DNA of 64,000 nt. It comes from Rhabdophis nuchalis. Its lineage: Eukaryota; Chordata; Lepidosauria; Squamata; Natricidae. The stretch lies in NCBI GenBank assembly GCA_039707465.1, contig CM077648.1:27965119-28029118 (forward strand), in the 5' to 3' direction. The translations under genes and the position numbers were made by a program. Positions 59,901 to 64,000 of this stretch are shown here, one piece after another; within the stretch, counting starts at the first letter, position 1; every line of letters starts with the position of its first letter. The notes under the pieces are model-generated. The model saw only the letters and a program-made list of their open reading frames with translations. It made no database searches and was not told the DNA's origin.

Positions 59901-62900
59901 TGACAGTTCAAATAATAATACGTTTAAATGTTCTTTTCATAAAAATAGGAAATATGACATGTTTTGCAATTAGTGGGAAACATGCATGTTAAAACATGTC
60001 ATTTCATAGCAAGTAATATTGAATTGCTTTAGGCATATCTAGTCTACTTTTCCAGTTTAACAATGTCTCTAGGGAAGGGAAAAAACTAAATAAAAAACTT
60101 TGAAACTAAGGATTTCTTAATTTCACTGTCATTCATAGAAAAAAAGAAATAATCTGTCAAACATTTTAGTGCTAAACATGGGCTACCATACATGACTCCT
60201 ACGATGTCAATGAAAGGAAATGAAAGGTGCTAATTGACTTTGAAAGTAAGAGACAGGGAGAGAATTAGTATGCAATTTTTCTTTTTCAAACTATAGTAAC
60301 TTTGCATAAGGCAGAAAGGCAAATGGCTAGAAATCCCACCGGTTCTATAAAATTTGACTTTTTGAGAAGTCTAATCAAAAACCTTGATTGCAATGCATTT
60401 ATAGAACCATTCATTAATTTTGAGTATCAGTACTAAAATGAAAAGTTGGACCATACCTATCAATGCAGTAGTAAAAACATTCTTATAATGTGCTGGAGAC
60501 TGAAATTCAACTGGGATGTGTTGCTGTCGTTTAGGTACATTAGTATTCTTTACTATATTTGCCCTAGGGAAATACAGTTCAGAAGTGTCCTATAAAACAA
60601 AATAAGTACATTCCTACTTTCATTTTTCTAATCTCATATGCAGTAATTACCTATATTTAAGACCATTGAATATAGCATTTATTAAGACTAAGTCTATTCT
60701 TCCAGTTTTTATGACCACATATCTTACCTGGGTCTTTTAAAATAAATCTATTTGAATGCTAAATTTTAATCTTAGATAATCTGGAAATATCCTGTCTCCA
60801 GAATGTATACTGTAATGTATAATTTTGGAACTTGACTTTGTAGAGTTCTATAACAATCACCTCAAGAACTTAAAACAGTGACTGAAGATGCAGGCTTGTT
60901 CTGAGGTTTGCAACTACAGTGCCCCGGTTTAATCTAATTAAGAGTTTATGGTTAATTAGATTCCTTGTGTTAACAGTTTGCAGCAAAAGGAGGAATCATG
61001 GTTTCATGAATGAGTAAAAACTCTCTCTATATATTCATTTGATAAACTATGATTATGAGATTAGTAAACTTAAATATTTTGAAACCTGTTAACACAGTAT
61101 TCCCAAAAATGTACACATGATGGACAATATTTAGCAGCATTTCTTAACATTGGGAACAATTACATACCTTACTATCTCTGGTTATATTGGGGAAATTCAG
61201 GTGGCCTAACAGAACTTCCTCAGTGCAAAAGTCTTGATTTAAGTGCAGGGAAAGTTTCTTTCTTTCTGAAACAGAATCTTGACTGATAAGGTTTTGCCGC
61301 TGTTTACAAAGCATGCTTTTTATTGTTTCCAGACGCTCAGAGTCCAGAGGGCTTTTATGGATGACATTACTCTGATTCTCTCTTCTGTATTCTAATGACA
61401 TTCCTAAAAAACTCTCAGCTTTGATATCAGAAGCCATGGCCACTTCGTTGCTATTTTGAGATCTCAAATCACAACTAGTTGTGTTGTGGTATTTCTGCCA
61501 TTTGCTTTGTTCCTTTTGTTCAGACACATTAGGCAATGCGCTCGGTATGGCTATCTTGTCTCTTACTCCTATGCATTTTTCACCCACAAAACTTTTACAC
61601 ATCCTGTCCTCAGGGTCTAACATTTCTGACTTGTCATATGTATTGACTACTGAGAAACCACAACGATGATGAATCTGTTTACAGATTTTTGCACTGGAAT
61701 AAAGTTGGAAATCAGAAAGTAGATTATCTACAAGTCCAGAAACAACTGGAGTTTGTGTTCCAAGAGTAGGTAAGGGGATAGACATATCATTTTCTGGATA
61801 CATGGATTCTCCCATTCCTATAAAACAGGGTACAGTATGCGGACACTTGTAAACAAAATTCTATTGATAATACTGTAAAGCATTAATGTATGTATGTATG
61901 TATGTATGTATGTATGTATGTATGTATGTATGTATGTATGTATGTATATGTGTGTGTGTTAGTTTTATGAGCTGCTCAATAAAGTGTCTCCTCCCTGAAT
62001 TGGGGCCTAATAATAATAGGTTGTTGTGAAACAATTACATATATATATATATATGAAATGGACTGCCTTTCCCTAAATAGTTTCAGTAGCGAAAACTTCA
62101 ACAGCAGTCATTACTAATACAGCACAATGTATTTCTTACTGGAAGGTTACAATAAAACTACACTAATGATTTTGTTAAAGAAAATGTTCTTAAAATGTTG
62201 GTTACATATACACTCATGAAAATTTGGAACTGCTATATTCTTGAACACTAATAGTTAAAGCTTTAAAGTACAGGATACACTGTCATAAAAATAAATAATA
62301 AGAGTGTGTCTTTCTGTTATTTGAAAATCAAATTTAATTCCTAATTATTTTTATTATCATAGCTCTACCTCTAAACAAGATCAAATAGATTATAAGTTTG
62401 GAAGATATCAAAACATTTTGCAATATGTCTCCATTTCTTAATATTGAATTTTTATACCTATTTCATAAATAGAAAATAACTGGGATATGATAGGTAGAGA
62501 CTGAATAAATTTATTTTGTTTGTGGATTTAAAAAAACACCTCATAAATGAAAAGTTGCACTCACAGAGATTAGGAGACACAGAAGGTTCTTTTTATAAGC
62601 AGAAAAAGCATGACCCCCAGCAAATAGGCAGGAATGGAGGAAATTTCAACAACATTAAAAAAAAATATGAATTACTTACGTACATTTTGTTAGTGATCAG
62701 ACTAGATTAAGAATGCTCAAACTTACTAACGGGAGCATTCTAAAAAAATCTGGTACAACTGTTATTTATATCATCAACAATCAAATCTTTCTTACTGAAA
62801 AAGGTTTTTTTATTATCCATATATAAGTCTGGATGAGTTTTGGATATCAGCAATTCCTGCTCTTCTATTGTTTCTTTACTATTTAGAGTTGGGAAAAAGT

Positions 62901-63182
62901 GACAGCCAGTAGTCTGTAAAGAAACCCATTGTTTTGATAACAGCTGAACAAAAGTAATGTAAAAAGCAAAAATATATAGTTACAAATAGATACAAATATC
63001 TACCTCTGTAAGCATTTATTCTCATATTTTACAGAAGACAAGGAACTAAACTTTAATATTCACTTAGTACCTAAACAGATTCTAATTCAAAATTAGTGAC
63101 AGATGTACATAACTGTGTTTTTGATTACTACTCTCCCTCTTTCTCTATTTATCTATGTGTATGTATATATGTGCATGTATCT

Positions 63183-63227
<45 letters not shown>

Positions 63228-64000
63228 CATACATATATTCCTTTTCTAGAGAAAGAAAAAAAGGGAGAAAAACATACTTTTGAAGAATATTATGTTATTC
63301 AAAAAAAAAAGAGAGGAAAAACATTTTAACATTCATGATCCTAATGGGATAATGTCTTGGCAGTATCTATAATTAAGGCAGCTATGTGGTAGTAAATGTT
63401 TTTGTTCATTAAAGTAATGATAAAACAAAAATGAGCCCACCCAGTCATTACCTTATTAAATTCCCCAGAAGGAGATTCCGCGAAGTCCAGATTTGAGGAA
63501 GAATTTGTCACAACCTGACTTGGAGGTTTAAAAGATGCAGTCTTTGTTACTATTAAGAGAGGAAGAAACACACACAATGTTGAAGAGTAATGCTACATTT
63601 TGGTCATTAATTGTTCATATTGATAGCCACTTACAAAATTTATTACTGCTTTTTTCTTCAAAAACATTGAATTCATTTCTAAATGTTTTGGTTCCGCTGT
63701 TACTGAGACCATCTTCTGAACCTAGAGGCTAAGGATAAATACCCCCCCATCCCAATAAACACATTTAATGCATTCCAGGGTAACATTGGTTTTTGGATTA
63801 GTTCTAGGCATTAATTGCTGTATATTAGCTTGGCAAAAAATTAATAGAGAAAATAAGGGCATTAAACAGGAGCCTCAGTAATACCTCTTAAAAATTTGGG
63901 TAGCATAAAATATTTATAAAGATCTCCTCCTCTCCCCATGAGGGATTAAACTATCTAATCCTTACAAGCCATATACTATCTTACGAATTTGTTGATAGTC
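39922..64000 (-). CDS. ZGRF1: GRF zinc-finger SF1 DNA helicase, 3' half of gene (gene span)
   Basis: Twenty exons (listed separately) join in phase into 3,480 nt: 1,159 residues plus stop. This is roughly the C-terminal half of a protein of about 2,100 residues in human; the N-terminal exons lie beyond the right edge. Order: a long polar, probably disordered region, a GRF-type zinc finger split over two exons, a linker, then a UPF1-like superfamily 1B helicase core with motifs I (GVFGSGKS), II (DECSQ), III (GDPKQLPPT), QYRCHP, V ([10 protein letters not shown]) and VI (ALTRGKRH), and a lysine-rich tail. The human protein is a nuclear 5'-3' DNA helicase that aids RAD51-dependent recombination and interstrand-crosslink repair. 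No frameshift or stop was found in any exon. NEUROG2 lies downstream on the same strand, as in human. Confidence 0.96.
40203..40385. mobile_element. hAT-type MITE fragment in ZGRF1 intron
   Basis: Starts CAGGTTTCCCCAACTCCCG and contains CACACAAATGGAGTTGCATG, shared with the element at 4544. The right end is degraded. Confidence 0.5.
40628..40889 (-). CDS. ZGRF1: ZGRF1 window exon 19, helicase motifs V and VI
   Basis: 262 nt; encodes [20 protein letters not shown] (motif V) and [18 protein letters not shown] (motif VI with the arginine finger). The acceptor is CTGTTTGCAG and the donor ACAG|GTAAAGT. Reading through the donor would give a short alternative end (KVRHFKI, stop at 40602), possible as an intron-retention isoform. 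Confidence 0.96.
41270..41404 (-). CDS. ZGRF1: ZGRF1 window exon 18
   Basis: 135 nt, 45 codons, phase 0 at both ends; encodes [19 protein letters not shown] and [16 protein letters not shown]. The latter is the conserved strand before motif V. The acceptor is GTTTTCTAG and the donor GTATGTTTT. Confidence 0.95.
41780..41956 (-). CDS. ZGRF1: ZGRF1 window exon 17, QYR motif
   Basis: 177 nt, phase 0 at both ends; begins [19 protein letters not shown], the QYR-x-HP box of UPF1-like helicases, and includes [20 protein letters not shown]. The acceptor is ATAATCACAG and the donor GTAAGTATT. Confidence 0.95.
42030..42290 (-). mobile_element. L2 LINE 3' UTR fragment, minus, in ZGRF1 intron
   Basis: CCCTCTCCCCGAAGGGACTC then GGGGCGGTGCACAGG, and AGGCCAAGCCAGCCTGATGG at the coding side. 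Confidence 0.8.
42977..43100 (-). CDS. ZGRF1: ZGRF1 window exon 16, helicase motif III
   Basis: 124 nt; encodes [19 protein letters not shown] (motif III, coupling ATP hydrolysis to DNA movement) and then [15 protein letters not shown]. The acceptor is CCTTTATAG and the donor GTGCGTACT. Confidence 0.95.
43465..43824 (+). mobile_element. Nonautonomous Helitron-like element
   Basis: Begins TCTATATAAATAAAAATG after an A and ends AACAGCTAG before a T, fitting the Helitron A|TC...CTAG|T rule. A hairpin (GGCCA...TGGCC) lies about 9 bases before the CTAG end. 360 bases, no coding capacity, inside a ZGRF1 intron. Confidence 0.65.
44595..44940. mobile_element. Diverged mariner-like MITE (CAGGTAGTCC family)
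   Basis: Contains CTTATGATCATAATTGAGTC, TGATTGTTAAGTGTG and GGCTATAAGTCAAGGAGTG. Old copy in a ZGRF1 intron. Confidence 0.6.
44963..45090 (-). CDS. ZGRF1: ZGRF1 window exon 15, helicase motif II
   Basis: 128 nt; encodes [19 protein letters not shown] then [24 protein letters not shown] is the Walker B/motif II box that binds magnesium for ATP hydrolysis. The acceptor is TTGATACAG and the donor GTATGCCAT. Confidence 0.95.
45765..45937. mobile_element. hAT-type MITE in ZGRF1 intron
   Basis: Ends CAGGGGTTCCCAACCT and AGGTTGGGGAACTCTG, with a perfect target duplication GTTTAAAA at 45757-45764 and 45938-45945. Confidence 0.9.
46058..46112. repeat. ATT microsatellite
   Basis: About 18 ATT units. 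Confidence 0.95.
46195..46510. mobile_element. Diverged mariner-like MITE (CAGGTAGTCC family)
   Basis: Contains TTTATGATGGTTGGAGCATC and ACTCACTTAACAACCAGATA; related to 20108. Confidence 0.6.
47173..47320 (-). CDS. ZGRF1: ZGRF1 window exon 14
   Basis: 148 nt; encodes [19 protein letters not shown] then [16 protein letters not shown]. The donor is GTAATGATG. The acceptor (AATATGTTAAAG) has almost no pyrimidine tract, but the alternative AG 18 bases inside does not keep phase, so this boundary is preferred. Confidence 0.88.
47321..48071. other. ZGRF1 intron sequence
   Basis: Holds an ATA run and a LINE-tail-like segment (47500-47570, CTTTATTGTCATTGTACT). Otherwise nothing recognised. Confidence 0.4.
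48080..48214. mobile_element. Palindromic hAT MITE in ZGRF1 intron
   Basis: 135 bases, ends CAGGGGTGGGCAAACTTTGC and its approximate complement; perfect target duplication TCCTATGT at 48072-48079 and 48215-48222. Confidence 0.92.
48418..48546. mobile_element. Short hAT-type MITE in ZGRF1 intron
   Basis: Ends CGGGGGTGTCAAACTC and AGTTTGACAGCCCTG; perfect target duplication CTCTACAC at 48410-48417 and 48547-48554. Confidence 0.9.
48624..48862 (+). mobile_element. tRNA-derived SINE next to a ZGRF1 exon
   Basis: Head ATAGTGGTTATAGTGCAGTA, B-box-like GATCGAATCTC, body TGAGGACCCAGATTGTTGGG, tail GCGGTATATAAGTCTAAGTG. It ends about 13 bases from the donor of the exon at 48876. Confidence 0.85.
48876..48953 (-). 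CDS. ZGRF1: ZGRF1 window exon 13
   Basis: 78 nt, the shortest exon resolved; encodes [18 protein letters not shown] then AKPILPY. The acceptor is TTTATTTCAG and the donor GTAACTTGC. A SINE ends only about 13 bases beyond the donor. Confidence 0.9.
49120..49350 (-). mobile_element. tRNA-derived SINE, minus, in ZGRF1 intron
   Basis: On the minus strand it starts AGGCAGTTTGGTGTAGTGGC and has a B-box-like GAGTTCTAGTCCTGC. Same family as 23095. Confidence 0.75.
49856..50040. mobile_element. DNA-transposon fragment (ATTTTTCGGAGTATAAGACG)
   Basis: Starts ATATTTTTCGGAGTATAAGA and contains GTGTGTCTTATAC, a widespread amniote repeat end. The other end is missing, apparently cut by the L2 insertion that follows. 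Confidence 0.55.
50045..53905 (+). mobile_element. Near full-length L2 LINE, split by a nested CR1
   Basis: Apurinic endonuclease at 50220-50844 ([29 protein letters not shown]), then reverse transcriptase at 51521-53729 ([48 protein letters not shown] with the catalytic YADD at 52881-52892) and the usual C-terminus. The 3' UTR ends in a TAAA tail. One in-frame TAG at 50528-50530 breaks the endonuclease, and the CR1 at 50849-51520 interrupts the protein. Everything after the CR1 is open to the natural stop, so the copy is young. It lies in the ZGRF1 intron between window exons 12 and 13, antisense to the gene. Confidence 0.92.
50849..51520 (-). mobile_element. CR1 LINE 3' fragment nested in the L2
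   Basis: Minus frame 50933-51508 encodes [36 protein letters not shown] and [11 protein letters not shown]. The AATAC tail is at the left. Host AGAT occurs on both sides (50845-50848, 51521-51524), a probable 4-bp target duplication. Very close to the copy at 3198-4185. Confidence 0.93.
53966..54125 (-). CDS. ZGRF1: ZGRF1 window exon 12, Walker A
   Basis: 160 nt; completes [19 protein letters not shown] (motif I, ATP phosphate binding) and includes [18 protein letters not shown] (motif Ia). The acceptor is CATATGTAG and the donor GTAAGTAAT. It is separated from the next exon by a 5-kb intron carrying a full L2 LINE with a nested CR1. Confidence 0.95.
54840..54977. mobile_element. hAT-type MITE fragment in ZGRF1 intron
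   Basis: Begins CAGGGGTCACCAACCTGGGT and shares GCACAAATGGAGTTGTATG with the copies at 4544 and 40203. The right end is degraded. Confidence 0.55.
55043..55299 (-). CDS. ZGRF1: ZGRF1 window exon 11, entry to helicase core
   Basis: 257 nt; begins [17 protein letters not shown] and contains [17 protein letters not shown], a Q-motif-like LN-x-x-Q segment typical of UPF1-like helicases. It ends ITIIH plus the first base of the glycine that opens Walker A. The acceptor is GTATTTTAG and the donor GTAAGTTAT. Confidence 0.93.
55440..55554 (-). CDS. ZGRF1: ZGRF1 window exon 10
   Basis: 115 nt; encodes [19 protein letters not shown] then [15 protein letters not shown]. The acceptor is TTTCTTAG and the donor GTAAGAAGT. 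Helical segment before the helicase core; both split codons join cleanly. Confidence 0.9.
56369..56515 (-). CDS. ZGRF1: ZGRF1 window exon 9
   Basis: 147 nt; encodes [19 protein letters not shown] and then [19 protein letters not shown], ending WCSD plus one base. The acceptor is ATGTTTACAG and the donor GTAAGTTTT. Accessory domain preceding the helicase core. Confidence 0.9.
56865..56922. repeat. ATGT microsatellite
   Basis: About 13 TATG units in a ZGRF1 intron. Confidence 0.95.
56925..57320. other. Unclassified repeat-like segment in ZGRF1 intron
   Basis: TGCTCCAGCATAACTCTGGA and a G-run followed by TTGCCATGGTAACGGCTTC. It looks like an interspersed element, but the family is not recognised. 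Confidence 0.3.
57560..58110 (+). mobile_element. Old L2 LINE relic in ZGRF1 intron
   Basis: Decayed frame resembles the L2 segment [20 protein letters not shown] (here [10 protein letters not shown]... then [10 protein letters not shown]) near 57893-57975. Heavily degraded. Confidence 0.5.
58216..58355 (-). CDS. ZGRF1: ZGRF1 window exon 8
   Basis: 140 nt; begins [19 protein letters not shown] and ends HSSTYSK plus one base. The acceptor is TTTTTCCAG and the donor GTTGGTAAA, a weaker donor than the others. Basic linker between the GRF finger and the helicase. Confidence 0.88.
58760..58947 (-). CDS. ZGRF1: ZGRF1 window exon 7, second half of GRF zinc finger
   Basis: 188 nt; begins [20 protein letters not shown], the second half of the GRF finger with both remaining cysteines and the FFKW signature, so the C-H-C-C ligand set is complete. 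It then encodes a linker ([20 protein letters not shown]). The acceptor is TTGCTCCAG and the donor GTATGCTG. Confidence 0.93.
59757..59932 (-). CDS. ZGRF1: ZGRF1 window exon 6, first half of GRF zinc finger
   Basis: 176 nt; encodes [19 protein letters not shown] and then [19 protein letters not shown], ending in phase 0. The acceptor is TTTATGAAAAG and the donor GTATGTTG. The C-x-H pair supplies the first two zinc ligands; the exon stops just before the GR-x-FY-x-C strand of the finger. Confidence 0.88.
60457..60589 (-). CDS. ZGRF1: ZGRF1 window exon 5
   Basis: 133 nt; begins [15 protein letters not shown] and ends [11 protein letters not shown] plus one base. The acceptor is TTTTATAG and the donor GTATGGTCC. 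The [19 protein letters not shown] stretch across the next junction is a helical lead-in to the GRF finger and reads continuously, which supports both junctions. Confidence 0.88.
61168..61817 (-). CDS. ZGRF1: ZGRF1 window exon 4 (large)
   Basis: 650 nt, the longest exon visible. It begins [19 protein letters not shown] after two bases of a split codon and ends [10 protein letters not shown] in phase 0. The acceptor is TTTTATAG and the donor GTATGTAAT. The product is rich in Ser, Asn, Lys and Gln with scattered Cys, consistent with a long disordered tether between the N-terminal domain and the GRF finger. The open frame extends only six codons past the donor. Confidence 0.88.
61880..61948. repeat. 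TATG microsatellite
   Basis: About 16 TATG units, followed by a TG run and a segment (61955-62040) related to the repeat at 15012-15115 and 15190-15245. Confidence 0.95.
62796..62913 (-). CDS. ZGRF1: ZGRF1 window exon 3
   Basis: 118 nt; begins [19 protein letters not shown] and ends DNKKTFF plus one base. The acceptor is TTCTTTACAG and the donor GTAAGAAAG. Phase 0 at the start, 1 at the end. No recognised domain. Confidence 0.8.
63186..63222. repeat. TG microsatellite in ZGRF1 intron
   Basis: About 18 TG units. Confidence 0.95.
63452..63549 (-). CDS. ZGRF1: ZGRF1 window exon 2
   Basis: 98 nt; encodes [19 protein letters not shown] then [13 protein letters not shown]. The acceptor is TTAATAG and the donor GTAATGAC. 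Two bases complete the split codon from the previous exon, and it ends in phase 0. Ser/Pro/Asn-rich. Confidence 0.78.
63635..63728 (-). CDS. ZGRF1: ZGRF1 window exon 1
   Basis: 94 nt; begins [10 protein letters not shown] and runs through [10 protein letters not shown]. The acceptor is ATCCTTAG and the donor GTAAGTGG. It starts in phase 0 and ends after one base of a codon that the next exon completes. Polar, low-conservation type sequence, expected for the disordered region before the GRF finger. Assigned by phase continuity with the downstream exons. Confidence 0.75.
63985..64000 (-). CDS. ZGRF1: Possible ZGRF1 upstream exon, cut by window edge
   Basis: On the minus strand the last 16 bases are followed by GTAAGATAG, a good splice donor. 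The phase (0) fits the next exon at 63635-63728. Only five codons are visible, so this is tentative. Confidence 0.25.

Noticed and set aside
61880..61948. CRISPR-like regular array
   Set aside because: Simple TATG microsatellite without spacers, in a vertebrate genome.

Overview
The window is vertebrate nuclear DNA, almost certainly from a squamate reptile and probably a snake. The evidence is the repeat content: three Sauria-type SINEs with the characteristic 3' end, CR1 and L2 LINEs, CR1 3' ends running into short AATAG/AATAC-like tandem tails, and many small hAT-type elements with 8-bp target duplications. Two protein-coding genes are present, both on the minus strand: NEUROG2 (neurogenin 2, bHLH neural determination factor; coding exon 26826-27617) and the 3' half of ZGRF1 (GRF zinc-finger DNA helicase; 20 exons resolved between 63728 and 39922, continuing beyond the right edge). 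The order and orientation match the NEUROG2-ZGRF1 neighbourhood on human chromosome 4q25, which independently supports both names. Layout: 1-25.8 kb is gene-free DNA filled with SINEs, LINE fragments, MITEs and microsatellites, with unique islands (about 6.0-6.6, 8.9-9.3, 13.8-14.0 and 18.7-19.0 kb) that look like candidate regulatory DNA. 25.9-29.3 kb is the NEUROG2 locus: 3' UTR, intronless CDS, a spliced 5' UTR, a TATA box and a GC-rich promoter. 29.4-39.8 kb is intergenic and holds mariner-like and L2 fragments, a GC-rich island near 35.4-36.2 kb with a minus-strand splice donor, and unique AT-rich DNA with clustered homeodomain-type sites (37.9-38.2 and 39.4-39.6 kb). 39.8-64 kb is ZGRF1. 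Its introns carry an L2 LINE with a nested CR1 (50.0-53.9 kb), a Helitron-like element (43.47-43.82 kb), hAT MITEs and SINEs. Every resolved ZGRF1 junction is phase-compatible, giving 3,480 nt of open coding sequence (1,159 residues plus stop). The GRF zinc-finger ligands and all diagnostic SF1B helicase motifs are intact, so the gene looks functional. The two genes are unrelated in function: NEUROG2 is a neural transcription factor, and ZGRF1 acts in homologous recombination and crosslink repair. No wholly new multi-gene system was found. The less ordinary signals are the nested LINE with an apparent 886-codon chimeric reading frame, nearly perfect 100-190 bp palindromes, an RBPJ/E-box cluster just 3' of the NEUROG2 stop codon, and several unexplained unique islands.
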